Of a stretch of DNA of 8,438 nucleotides, positions 1 to 6,727 are shown piece after piece. The stretch spans positions 1 through 8,438 of the forward strand of contig JAQWBC010000031.1 in the NCBI GenBank assembly GCA_028707415.1. The letters run 5' to 3'. Each line of letters opens with the position of its first letter. The first letter of the stretch is position 1. The stretch is from Candidatus Izemoplasmatales bacterium (GTDB lineage: Bacteria > Bacillota_I > Bacilli_A > Izemoplasmatales > Hujiaoplasmataceae). The notes under the pieces were generated by a model. It ran no database searches. It saw nothing but the letters and a program-made list of their open reading frames with translations, and had not been told where the DNA came from. Both the position numbers and the translations under genes were made by a program.

Positions 1-1797
1 GATCAAGCCTTTGGCACGGGAGCGGTCAAAGTTACTCCTGCTCATGATCCTAATGATTTCGAAGTCGGGAAACGCCATCATTTGCCCATGCCTTTATGTA
101 TGAACGAAGATGGAACTATGAATGAGTTAGCTTATGCCTACCAGGGATTAGATCGATTTGTTTGTCGCGAACAGGTTATAAAGGATTTGGATATTTTAGG
201 ACTCCTCGTAAAAACAGAACCAATCGTTCACAGTGTTGGGCATAGCGAACGAACAGGAGTCATTATTGAGCCGCGTTTATCCAAGCAATGGTTTGTCAAA
301 ATGGAACCGTTATCCAAAATCGCAATTAATGAAAACACGGCACGTTTCATCCCCGAGCGATTTGATAAGATTTTTAAGAATTGGATGGAAAATATTGAAG
401 ATTGGTGCATATCCCGACAACTATGGTGGGGACATCGAATTCCGGTCTGGTATAAAGAATCGGAAATATATTGTGGCATGACCGCTCCGCAAGGTAATGG
501 ATGGATTCAAGACGAAGATGTTCTTGATACTTGGTTTTCATCAGCCTTATGGCCGTTCTCGACACTGGGATGGCCAAATGACACCGCTGATCTCCAACGT
601 TATTTTCCTACTGATGTTTTAGTGACCGGCTATGATATTATTTTCTTTTGGGTTGCGCGAATGATTTTCCAATCATTGAAATTTACTCAACAATCCCCGT
701 TTAAAGACTGCATGATTCATGGACTTATTCGCGATAATGAAGGTCGGAAGATGTCTAAATCACTTGGCAACGGTGTTGACCCTAATGAAATTATCGAGCA
801 ATACGGCGCTGACAGTCTTAGGTATTTTATTTCCACCAATTCGGGACCGGGATTTGACTTGCGTTATGAACAAGAAAAAGTTGAGTCCAGTTGGAATTTT
901 ATTAACAAATTATGGAACATCAGTCGCTATGTTTTGTTGAGCACAGCGAATTCGGATTCCAATATTCTGAAACTCAATCCACAAACATTGACATCGGCAG
1001 ATCGATGGATTATTGCTCGCTTAAATGCAACAATTACCGAGGCAGATCAATGCTTCGATAAATATGATTTTGGTGAAGCCGCTCGCTGGATATATAACTT
1101 TACATGGAATGATTTTGCCTCTTGGTATATCGAAATGGCCAAGTTGAATAGTGACGCACCATCGACCAAAGCTACGTTAGTCACGGTATTATCGGCAATT
1201 ATCAAATTATTGCATCCATTTATCCCCTTCGTTACAGAAGACATTTACCAACGTTTGCCCGGTCATAACGGGTCAATTACCCAAGCAACATGGCCAACTG
1301 ATAATGGTATTCGTTTTTCCGAGGGTGAGAAGATGGATACTTTGTTCGAAATAATCCGCAACATCAGGCAGATTCGTAATGAATATAGTGTCCCTTATCT
1401 CAAAGAGATAGCAGTTTTTATCAAAACGGACACGCAAGAAACCGCTGATTTTATGAATGATAACCGCATTTATATTGAGAAATTTGTCAATCCGCAGCCA
1501 TTAACGGTTGCGGTAAACGTTAATCCTGTTGAACAGGCATTATCAATTATTTTACCCCAGGTGATTGTCTATTTACCTTTAGGAAGTTTAATTGATATTC
1601 ACGCGGAAATAATCCATTTGGAACAAGAATTGTTACGGTTGGAAAAAGAGATCAAACGCAGTCAAGTCATGATGAGTAACATTAACTTCTTAAACAAAGC
1701 TCCTGCTGAAAAAATTACCGAAGAGCAAAAGAAAAAAGCCGATTATGAAGAAAGATACCGGTTGACATTAGCAAGAATCGAGGCCTTGAGACAATAA
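1..1797 (+). CDS. valS: Valyl-tRNA synthetase, C-terminal two thirds (5' end outside window)
   Basis: Cytosolic class I aminoacyl-tRNA synthetase that charges tRNA-Val with valine and hydrolyses mischarged Thr-tRNA. The frame is open from base 1; the first in-window ATG (82) is internal, because the preceding 27 codons encode the editing-domain signature GTGAVKVTPAHDPNDFE. Later come the catalytic-core segment WCISRQLWWGHRIPVWY (window residues 135-151), DVLDTWFSSALWP (about 173-185) and KMSKS at bases 748-762 (residues 250-254). The helical anticodon-binding domain follows, and the last ~68 residues (from about 531) are a charged heptad-like stretch matching the C-terminal coiled-coil arm of bacterial ValRS. 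The window holds 598 codons of a family usually near 880 residues, so roughly 280 residues including the HIGH motif lie upstream. It ends in TAA, one base before folC, suggesting co-transcription and translational coupling. Any leader control element would be outside the window. Confidence 0.97.
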   Translation, partial: DQAFGTGAVKVTPAHDPNDFEVGKRHHLPMPLCMNEDGTMNELAYAYQGLDRFVCREQVIKDLDILGLLVKTEPIVHSVGHSERTGVIIEPRLSKQWFVKMEPLSKIAINENTARFIPERFDKIFKNWMENIEDWCISRQLWWGHRIPVWYKESEIYCGMTAPQGNGWIQDEDVLDTWFSSALWPFSTLGWPNDTADLQRYFPTDVLVTGYDIIFFWVARMIFQSLKFTQQSPFKDCMIHGLIRDNEGRKMSKSLGNGVDPNEIIEQYGADSLRYFISTNSGPGFDLRYEQEKVESSWNFINKLWNISRYVLLSTANSDSNILKLNPQTLTSADRWIIARLNATITEADQCFDKYDFGEAARWIYNFTWNDFASWYIEMAKLNSDAPSTKATLVTVLSAIIKLLHPFIPFVTEDIYQRLPGHNGSITQATWPTDNGIRFSEGEKMDTLFEIIRNIRQIRNEYSVPYLKEIAVFIKTDTQETADFMNDNRIYIEKFVNPQPLTVAVNVNPVEQALSIILPQVIVYLPLGSLIDIHAEIIHLEQELLRLEKEIKRSQVMMSNINFLNKAPAEKITEEQKKKADYEERYRLTLARIEALRQ

Positions 1798-1798
1798 A

Positions 1799-3064
1799 AT
1801 GTTTACTTTAATGGCGGAAGCAGTCGACTGGATCGAACATGCTAAACGCTTTACAGAAAAAACCGATCTGGTCAGGATGAACCACGTTTGTGATCTTTTA
1901 GGCCATCCCGAACATGCTTTTCGATCAATTCATGTTGCCGGAACTAACGGTAAAGGATCAACAGCCAACTATATTAAGAACATCTTGCAGGAAGCTGGAT
2001 TAAAGGTCGGGTTATTTACTTCTCCATATGTACTTCGCATTAACGAACGGATTATTATAAATGATGATCAAATTACTGATGTGGCATTTATTCATTATGC
2101 CAACATTTTAAAAACGATGTGGGATCAAATTTATCAAGAGATGAATGATTCCATCACTTTCTTTGAAATTTTGACATTAATGGCATTTCTTTATTTTCGC
2201 GATCAATCTGTTGATTATGCTGTTATCGAAGTGGGCATCGGTGGTTTACTCGATGCCACCAATGTCATTATTCCGGAAGTATCATGTATTACCAATATCT
2301 CCTTTGATCATATGAAACAACTGGGAAACACATTGGAAAGCATTGCATCTAACAAACTTGGAATTGTCAAACGAGGTGTTCCGCTGATCACAGCAGAAGA
2401 AAATCCGGATTTGATCAAACAGTTTGCCGAGGTGGCTCAACAGCACCTTTCTTTATTTATTCGCATTGATAATAGCCAAATTGTTAATGTTGAAGTCGGC
2501 GAAATGACAGCTTTCATGTACAAGGATCGACAATATTTGTCACGTTTAACGGGAATCCATCAAGTTAAAAACGCGGCCTTAGCGATTGAAGCCATCCGGG
2601 TTTTACAAAAAATGCAGAAAATCAACATTGAAGAGCGTAATATATATGATGGTATATACCGAACGATATGGCCAGGTCGCTTTGAAATATTCGAGCATCG
2701 CATTATCTTAGATGGTGGCCATAATCCCGGTGCTATCGAAACAGTAAAGTCAGCAATACAAACAATCTATCCCGCAAAGCACGTTAAATGTCTGTTTGCG
2801 ATGATGAAGGATAAAGATTATGAAACAGCATTGGCTAAACTAGAAGAATTTGTCGATGAACTGCATTTAACCCAAATCGATTATTATCGATGTACAGAAG
2901 CGGTGGTTTTATATGATGCCAGCCATCATCCGCATAAGTTTTACCATGAAAATGCTTCAGAAGCTTTTAATGAATTGCGAAATTTGAGAAGCAATGAAAT
3001 CCTTTTAGTATCGGGATCTTTGTATTTAATCTCCGAAATTCGTAAAATCATAATGAATAAATAA
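1799..3064 (+). CDS. folC: Folylpolyglutamate synthase / dihydrofolate synthase
   Basis: Mur-ligase-like enzyme that adds glutamate to folates (and, in bifunctional members, to dihydropteroate) using ATP, making retained polyglutamylated cofactors in the cytosol. Of 421 residues, visible motifs are the P-loop GTNGKGS (48-54), FTSPYVLRINERI (73-85), EVGIGGLLDATN (144-155), FDH (169-171), Lys186 in SNKLGIVK at the place of the carbamylated lysine of the L. casei enzyme, and LDGGHNPGA (304-312) opening the C-terminal domain. Length is normal. The ATG at 1799 has no strong Shine-Dalgarno site, but it lies one base after the valS stop and gives an MFT start as I recall for the Bacillus homologue; ATG 1811 is a weaker alternative. 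The valS-folC order is common in Bacillota. Whether it has both activities cannot be told from motifs alone. A hairpin terminator begins at its TAA. Confidence 0.93.
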   Translation: MFTLMAEAVDWIEHAKRFTEKTDLVRMNHVCDLLGHPEHAFRSIHVAGTNGKGSTANYIKNILQEAGLKVGLFTSPYVLRINERIIINDDQITDVAFIHYANILKTMWDQIYQEMNDSITFFEILTLMAFLYFRDQSVDYAVIEVGIGGLLDATNVIIPEVSCITNISFDHMKQLGNTLESIASNKLGIVKRGVPLITAEENPDLIKQFAEVAQQHLSLFIRIDNSQIVNVEVGEMTAFMYKDRQYLSRLTGIHQVKNAALAIEAIRVLQKMQKINIEERNIYDGIYRTIWPGRFEIFEHRIILDGGHNPGAIETVKSAIQTIYPAKHVKCLFAMMKDKDYETALAKLEEFVDELHLTQIDYYRCTEAVVLYDASHHPHKFYHENASEAFNELRNLRSNEILLVSGSLYLISEIRKIIMNK

Positions 3065-3093
3065 AAATATCGCGAGCAATCGCGATGTTTTTA
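3063..3093 (+). terminator. Rho-independent terminator after folC
   Basis: A perfect 7-bp stem ATCGCGA (3069-3075) / TCGCGAT (3080-3086) closes a GCAA tetraloop. It is extended by a T-G wobble and five A-T pairs (3063-3067 with 3088-3092). The 3' arm ends in a T-run (3088-3092). The A-arm overlaps the folC TAA at 3062-3064. It ends immediately before the radC ribosome binding site, so radC needs readthrough or a promoter inside folC. Confidence 0.85.
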
Positions 3094-3094
3094 T

Positions 3095-3102
3095 TGAGGT
3101 GA
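3095..3102 (+). promoter_or_regulatory. Ribosome binding site that sets the radC start
   Basis: GAGGTGAT at 3095-3102 is a strong Shine-Dalgarno site. Five bases later stands TTG 3108, in frame with RadC. The longer candidate start, GTG 3099, lies inside this site and so cannot be served by it. Confidence 0.85.
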
Positions 3103-3107
3103 TAGTT

Positions 3108-3794
3108 TTGTATTTAATCAAAGAAATGCCGTTGGCCGAACGGCCGCGCGAACGATTGGAAAAGTATGGTGCTCAAGCATTATCAACGTGTGAATTGATT
3201 GCAATTATTTTACATACGGGAACGACATCAGCGTCTGCAATCGAGATTGCCCAAGATATCATTTTTGAAATTAAAGAAGCATCGACTTTAAAAGATATAA
3301 CCATTGCAGAACTTTCATGTTTTCGGGGTGTCGGAAAAGCGAAAGCAATCACGTTGCTAGCAGCTCTTGAGTTGGGAAAAAGGGCATTAACAGAAGAAAA
3401 AGAAAAGATTCAATTATCAACGTCATTGGATGTTTTTAATCTGCTTAAGGATGATCTTGCGGCATTAAAACAAGAAGTAATGGTAGCGTTATATTTGGAT
3501 TTGAAAGGAAGACTGATTGCTAAAAAACAATTATTTGTCGGTGGCATTAATCAGTCTTTAATTCATCCTCGCGAAATCTTTAAGTATGCCGTCAAGTATT
3601 CAGCTTATTCTATTATTCTGGTTCATAATCATCCTTCGGGAGACCCGGAGCCGTCACAACAAGATTTGGATGTGACCGAGGTGATTTGCGAGGCAGGCAA
3701 TTTAATGCAGATAAAAGTAGTTGATCACGTGATAATTGGAAAGAATCGCTTTGTATCAATCAATGAATACACAAAAAGAAAAGGTGGGAAATAA
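3108..3794 (+). CDS. radC: RadC family JAB/MPN-domain protein
   Basis: Member of the RadC (UPF0758) family: an N-terminal helix-hairpin-helix region followed by a JAB1/MPN metal-binding domain. Despite the name, a DNA-repair role is not firmly established; DNA association is inferred from the fold. With the TTG start the product has 228 residues, normal for the family, and begins MYLIKEMPLAERPRERL, the conserved N-terminus. The helix-hairpin-helix FRGVGKAKA lies near residues 72-80. The JAMM metal site is intact: Glu123 in KQEVMVALYLD, then HNHPSGDPEPSQQD with His173, His175 and Asp186 as likely ligands. The TTG is chosen because a GAGGTGAT site sits five bases upstream. A terminator separates it from folC, and another begins within its own last codons, so it may be its own unit fed by readthrough. 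Confidence 0.93.
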   Translation: MYLIKEMPLAERPRERLEKYGAQALSTCELIAIILHTGTTSASAIEIAQDIIFEIKEASTLKDITIAELSCFRGVGKAKAITLLAALELGKRALTEEKEKIQLSTSLDVFNLLKDDLAALKQEVMVALYLDLKGRLIAKKQLFVGGINQSLIHPREIFKYAVKYSAYSIILVHNHPSGDPEPSQQDLDVTEVICEAGNLMQIKVVDHVIIGKNRFVSINEYTKRKGGK

Positions 3795-3810
3795 AATCCA
3801 CTTTATTTTT
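3781..3810 (+). terminator. Probable Rho-independent terminator after radC
   Basis: AAGGTGG (3781-3787) can pair with CCACTTT (3798-3804, one G-T pair), followed by ATTTTT. An alternative all-AT hairpin, AAATAAA (3789-3795) with TTTATTT (3802-3808), uses the same 3' arm. Both overlap the radC stop at 3792-3794. It is weaker than the folC or hydrolase terminators. Confidence 0.55.
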
Positions 3811-3945
3811 ATATTACTTAGGAAATTGTAATTGAAAAAGAAGAAGATCGCAAAAGGAGAAAAGCCTGTAAGCAAGCCTAATGGTGATAGAAAAGAACAT
3901 TATTTATTGAGTCTGTTATAAACGTCTAAAGGAAAGACGGTTGGT

Positions 3946-4101
3946 TTATTGCATTTGGCACAATAAGATTCGGGATATGGGGACACAGACTCGTCCCAGC
4001 ATCAGCTGATAATTGAAAGCATCCAGCCTCGCATAAGCGTCTTTGGGAAGTCTTCCGTCCATTAGTAAAGAAATCAATTGACGGTTGTCTGTAAGTATCA
4101 T
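3946..4101 (-). CDS. Doubtful small ORF, 51 residues, no recognised family
   Basis: An open frame on the minus strand from ATG 4101 to TAA 3946-3948, starting MILTDNRQLISLLMDGRL. It has no Shine-Dalgarno site. An extended -10-like sequence TGGTATGAT (minus strand, 4116-4108) would place the transcript start close to the ATG itself, giving a leaderless or nearly leaderless message. The frame can be extended upstream to ATG 4167, but that would translate through the hydrolase terminator, so the inner start is preferred. Its 3' part is simply a reading of the GGGAC/GTCCC hairpin. No membrane segment or known domain is seen. It may well be chance. Confidence 0.15.
   Translation of the reverse strand: MILTDNRQLISLLMDGRLPKDAYARLDAFNYQLMLGRVCVPISRILLCQMQ
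3980..3997. repeat. REP-like hairpin GGGAC / GTCCC
   Basis: GGGAC (3980-3984) and GTCCC (3993-3997) flank an 8-base loop, and a perfect palindrome ATCAGCTGAT follows at 4001-4010. Intergenic hairpins with GGGAC-type arms resemble some dispersed palindromic repeats linked to Y1 (REP-associated) transposases, but only one copy is seen here and no transposase is present. The repeat nature is therefore an inference. Confidence 0.3.
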
Positions 4102-4129
4102 GTTTATATCATACCAGTTTTTAAGCATT

Positions 4130-4153
4130 AAAAAAAGAGGCGAAACGCCTCTT
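4130..4153 (-). terminator. Rho-independent terminator of the hydrolase gene
   Basis: On the minus strand, AAGAGGCG (4153-4146), loop TTT and CGCCTCTT (4142-4135) form a perfect 8-bp stem that runs into seven T residues (4136-4130). It lies 18 bases past the hydrolase stop. There is no T-run on the plus-strand side, so it acts mainly on minus-strand transcription. Confidence 0.92.
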
Positions 4154-4171
4154 AGGTGAAAACGCATGTTT

Positions 4172-5095
4172 TCATTTTCTTATAAAAGTCAGAATGTCTT
4201 GATAAGCAGTCTGGTTATCGAGTTCGTTTAATACTTCATGACGATCATTATCATATAATTTGCAGGTGATGTTCTTATAACCTAAATTTTGGAAGATATG
4301 AACTAATTTAGTGACCTGAACACCATAATTGCTTAAAGGATCATTTGCCCCAGACATGAAATAGATTGGCATTTCCTTATTGCCCTGATTAATGTTGGCA
4401 AGTTTGTCGACAAAAGCCATCCAACTGAACATATCGCGGTTAGCGGAAACAGTAAATGGTTGCCCGCACATTGGCGAATCATGATAATAGTTTTGAATGT
4501 CGACGTTTTTAGTCAACCATTCGACATCCCGTTCTTTAATAATCCCATCTTTTCGCATTTTAGCAGGACATGAGTCAATAGCCATCTTTTGAATCATCGG
4601 CGAAATGTGTCGTGGTCCATAGAAAGCTTTGATAATATTGCACATCATCATTCCCATACTTGTCGTCATCATCGGGGTGGTAGTAGTACCAGAGATGATG
4701 GCTTTTTGATAGTAGTTTGGAAACATTATAATTGCTTTTCGAGCGAGAAAAGACCCCATACTATGACCAAGAATATAAACGGGAAGTTTTGGGAACATGT
4801 TTGTGATGGTGTCCTTGACGATGGTGATTGATTCAAATGCCAAATCAGCGCCGTTTTTATCGGCGAAATGGACAAAGTCGGTTGTCGGAGTTGACAATCC
4901 ATGACCGAGAATATCAGAGCCGATGACAACATATCCTTTGGCAGTTAAAAACTCAGCGAAGAGGCCATATCGGGCAAAATGCTCACTAGCACCATGGATA
5001 ATTTGGACAATGCCGCAATAGGGTTTGGATGAAGGTTCATACAGATAAACATGAATGTTATTATTAGCAGAATCATGGAGAATCATTTTTTTCAT
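4172..5095 (-). CDS. Alpha/beta hydrolase, monoacylglycerol lipase / lysophospholipase type
   Basis: Serine hydrolase of the Hydrolase_4 (serine aminopeptidase S33, PldB-like) group, 307 residues, which typically cleaves monoacylglycerols or lysophospholipids. The fold order is complete: oxyanion-hole HGASEH (34-39), GSDILGHGLS (59-68), nucleophile elbow GHSMGS with Ser112, a methionine-rich cap segment (about 138-165), acid SGANDP with Asp252, and His286 in NDRHEVLNE. No signal peptide is visible, so it is probably cytosolic or loosely membrane-associated. The ATG at 5095 follows GAGGTGA (5106-5100) by four bases. It ends in TGA (4174-4172); reading through would translate the terminator, which argues for standard UGA stop usage. 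It is divergent from glpK with interleaved promoters, which makes glycerol release a plausible role. The exact substrate is not determined; thioesterase or lysophospholipase remain options. Confidence 0.85.
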   Translation of the reverse strand: MKKMILHDSANNNIHVYLYEPSSKPYCGIVQIIHGASEHFARYGLFAEFLTAKGYVVIGSDILGHGLSTPTTDFVHFADKNGADLAFESITIVKDTITNMFPKLPVYILGHSMGSFLARKAIIMFPNYYQKAIISGTTTTPMMTTSMGMMMCNIIKAFYGPRHISPMIQKMAIDSCPAKMRKDGIIKERDVEWLTKNVDIQNYYHDSPMCGQPFTVSANRDMFSWMAFVDKLANINQGNKEMPIYFMSGANDPLSNYGVQVTKLVHIFQNLGYKNITCKLYDNDRHEVLNELDNQTAYQDILTFIRK

Positions 5096-5130
5096 ATTTT
5101 CACCTCGAAAATGAATTTATCTTTGCATCG

Positions 5131-5159
5131 ATTATAGCATTTTTTGTTTAATTGTGGAA
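5131..5159 (-). promoter_or_regulatory. Promoter of the hydrolase gene (extended -10)
   Basis: On the minus strand, TTCCAC (5159-5154) stands 17 bases from a perfect TATAAT (5136-5131) that carries the extended -10 TG (TGCTATAAT). The predicted start near 5124 gives a leader of about 29 bases containing the GAGGTGA site. The -35 element lies only seven bases from the extended -10 of the divergent glpK promoter. Confidence 0.75.
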
Positions 5160-5175
5160 TACTTTTTGATATAAT
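5147..5175 (+). promoter_or_regulatory. Promoter of glpK (extended -10)
   Basis: TGATATAAT at 5167-5175 is a perfect TATAAT with extended -10 TG. The -35 position at 17-base spacing reads TTTAAT (5147-5152), a poor match, so the promoter probably relies on the extended -10. The predicted start near 5182 gives a leader of about 15 bases, with the GAGGTGA site (5184-5190) almost at its 5' end. No convincing catabolite-response (cre) palindrome was seen in the gap. Confidence 0.75.
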
Positions 5176-5196
5176 AAATTGACGAGGTGAACAAGC

Positions 5197-6684
5197 ATGG
5201 AAAAATACATTTTAGCAATTGATCAAGGGACGACTTCCTCTCGAGCAATTTTATTCAATCATCAAGGAGAAATTGTTTGTTTGAGCCAACATGAATTTAC
5301 ACAATACTTTCCCGAACCGGGATTTGTCCTTCATGATCCACTCGAAATTTGGGGGTCTGTAACTGTTTGCATTAGCGAGTGTTTGATGAAAGCTAAAATT
5401 ACTCCCAATCAAATTGTTGCCATTGGAATCACCAATCAGCGTGAGACGACTGTCGTTTGGAATAAAAAAACCGGTAAGCCAATATATAATGCTATTGTCT
5501 GGCAAAGTAAGCAGACTAGTTCTATCTGTGAGGATTTAAAAAATCAAGGTTACGAAGACATTATTCGAAAAAAAACCGGGTTGTTAATTGATCCGTATTT
5601 TTCTGGAACCAAAATTAAGTGGATACTCGATAATGTAAAAGGGGCGCGCGAACAGGCCGATAAAGGAGAATTACTCTTTGGAACAATTGATTCGTGGTTA
5701 GTTTGGAATTTAACAAATGGAAAAAAACACGTTACTGACTATTCCAATGCATCGAGGACCTTATTGTTTAATATCTATGATGTGAAATGGGATGAAGAAT
5801 TGCTAAAGATTTTTGGCGTTCCAAAATCCATGCTGCCGGTCGCCTGTCCGTCATCGATGGTTTATGGTATGACAGCGAAAAACGTTTTTTATGGCAATGA
5901 GATTCCCATCTCGGGAATTGCCGGCGATCAGCAAGCAGCTTTATTTGGGCAAACTTGCTTTAATAAAGGCGATGTCAAAAACACATATGGCACCGGATGT
6001 TTTATTTTGATGAACACCGGAACGGAGCCAATTCGTTCGCAAAAAGGCCTATTAACAACAATCGCTTGGGGAATTGACGGTAAAATAATTTATGCGCTTG
6101 AAGGCTCGATATTTGTTGCGGGTTCAGCAGTACAATGGCTCCGTGACGGTCTCAAAATAATCTATAAGTCATTCGAAACTGAAACATATGCTAAAGATTG
6201 TGAAAACAATATGGGTGTATATTTTGTTCCTGCATTTGTCGGACTAGGAACTCCATATTGGGAAAAAGAAGCCAAAGGGGCAATCTTTGGTATCACTCGC
6301 GGGACAAAGCGAGAACATATCATCCGCGCGACTTTAGAAGCTATTGCCTATCAAACGAAAGATGTTCTGGATGTTATGGAAGATGAATCCAAAATCAAGC
6401 TAAATCGCTTAAGAGTTGATGGTGGCGCATCTAATAACGACTTTTTAATGCAGTTTCAAAGTGATATTCTCGATAATTATATCGATAAACCGGTCACAAG
6501 TGAAACAACGGCTCTTGGAGCCTGTTATCTTGCCGGTCTAGCAGTTGGCTTTTGGAATATTGCAGAAATAAGAGCAATGTGGGGGATCGATAAAATCTAT
6601 AAACCGATTATTTCCGATACGCTTCGCAAACAATTATATTCCGGATGGAAAAAAGCCGTTCGTGCTTGCATTATGTTTAAATAG
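5197..6684 (+). CDS. glpK: Glycerol kinase
   Basis: FGGY-family cytosolic kinase that converts glycerol and ATP to glycerol 3-phosphate, feeding glycolysis and phospholipid synthesis. The 495 residues match the family's full length. Motifs: phosphate-binding DQGTTSSRAI (9-18); glycerol contacts NQRET (80-84), Trp102, Tyr134 in DPYFSG and Asp244 in AGDQQAALFGQ; KNTYGTGCF (261-269); the second signature around LEGSIFVAGSAVQWLRDG (301-318); ADP-side VDGGASNN (407-414) and TTALGACYLAGLAVGFW (437-453). ATG 5197 follows GAGGTGA by six bases. Oddity: the loop that carries the HPr-phosphorylated histidine in Firmicutes (His230 in B. subtilis, HFFG or HFYG context) reads NVFYG, with Val230, so PTS activation by that route appears lost. 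No GlpF or GlpD is present in the window; lemA follows 43 bases downstream without a terminator. Confidence 0.97.
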   Translation: MEKYILAIDQGTTSSRAILFNHQGEIVCLSQHEFTQYFPEPGFVLHDPLEIWGSVTVCISECLMKAKITPNQIVAIGITNQRETTVVWNKKTGKPIYNAIVWQSKQTSSICEDLKNQGYEDIIRKKTGLLIDPYFSGTKIKWILDNVKGAREQADKGELLFGTIDSWLVWNLTNGKKHVTDYSNASRTLLFNIYDVKWDEELLKIFGVPKSMLPVACPSSMVYGMTAKNVFYGNEIPISGIAGDQQAALFGQTCFNKGDVKNTYGTGCFILMNTGTEPIRSQKGLLTTIAWGIDGKIIYALEGSIFVAGSAVQWLRDGLKIIYKSFETETYAKDCENNMGVYFVPAFVGLGTPYWEKEAKGAIFGITRGTKREHIIRATLEAIAYQTKDVLDVMEDESKIKLNRLRVDGGASNNDFLMQFQSDILDNYIDKPVTSETTALGACYLAGLAVGFWNIAEIRAMWGIDKIYKPIISDTLRKQLYSGWKKAVRACIMFK

Positions 6685-6712
6685 ACTTGCATTCTTTTTT
6701 ACGACAATGATG

Positions 6713-6718
6713 AAGGAG
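6713..6718 (+). promoter_or_regulatory. Ribosome binding site that sets the lemA start
   Basis: AAGGAG at 6713-6718 precedes ATG 6728 by nine bases. It selects this start over the in-frame ATG at 6662, which lies inside glpK and would prepend 22 residues ahead of the membrane anchor. Confidence 0.8.
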
Positions 6719-6727
6719 CGTGGTAAT

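Larger units (their letters stand above)
3811..4129. other. Gap of about 320 bp between convergent genes, no confident gene
   Basis: Lies between the radC terminator and the hydrolase terminator, so neither neighbour needs it. Contents: a possible 29-codon plus-strand ORF from TTG 3832 to TAA 3919-3921 (lysine-rich; AGGAAA about eight bases upstream); hairpin CGTCT/AGACG at 3923-3939; hairpin GGGAC/GTCCC at 3980-3997; a perfect 10-bp palindrome ATCAGCTGAT at 4001-4010; and a 51-codon minus-strand ORF at 3946-4101. I recognise no protein family, tRNA or known RNA. It could be a decayed gene, a small mobile remnant or a small-RNA locus; the sequence alone does not decide. Confidence 0.5.

Noticed and set aside
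3099..3107. Upstream GTG start for radC adding three residues
   Set aside because: The GTG lies inside the Shine-Dalgarno sequence GAGGTGAT. TTG 3108 is correctly spaced and gives the conserved N-terminus.
3919..3949. Hairpin CGTCT/AGACG as a terminator for a small RNA
   Set aside because: Only five base pairs and no T-run follows on the plus strand; kept only as part of the unexplained island.
3936..4087. Direct repeat GACGGTTG (3936-3943 and 4080-4087) as a possible target-site duplication around a 136-bp insert
   Set aside because: The enclosed segment has no terminal inverted repeats, and an 8-base match is likely by chance in a region of this size.
4102..4167. Upstream extension of the minus-strand small ORF to ATG 4167
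   Set aside because: It would be translated through the hydrolase terminator hairpin and T-tract, which makes it implausible.
6662..6727. ATG 6662 as the start of the LemA-family gene
   Set aside because: It lies within glpK, has no ribosome binding site, and adds residues ahead of the membrane anchor; AAGGAG supports ATG 6728.
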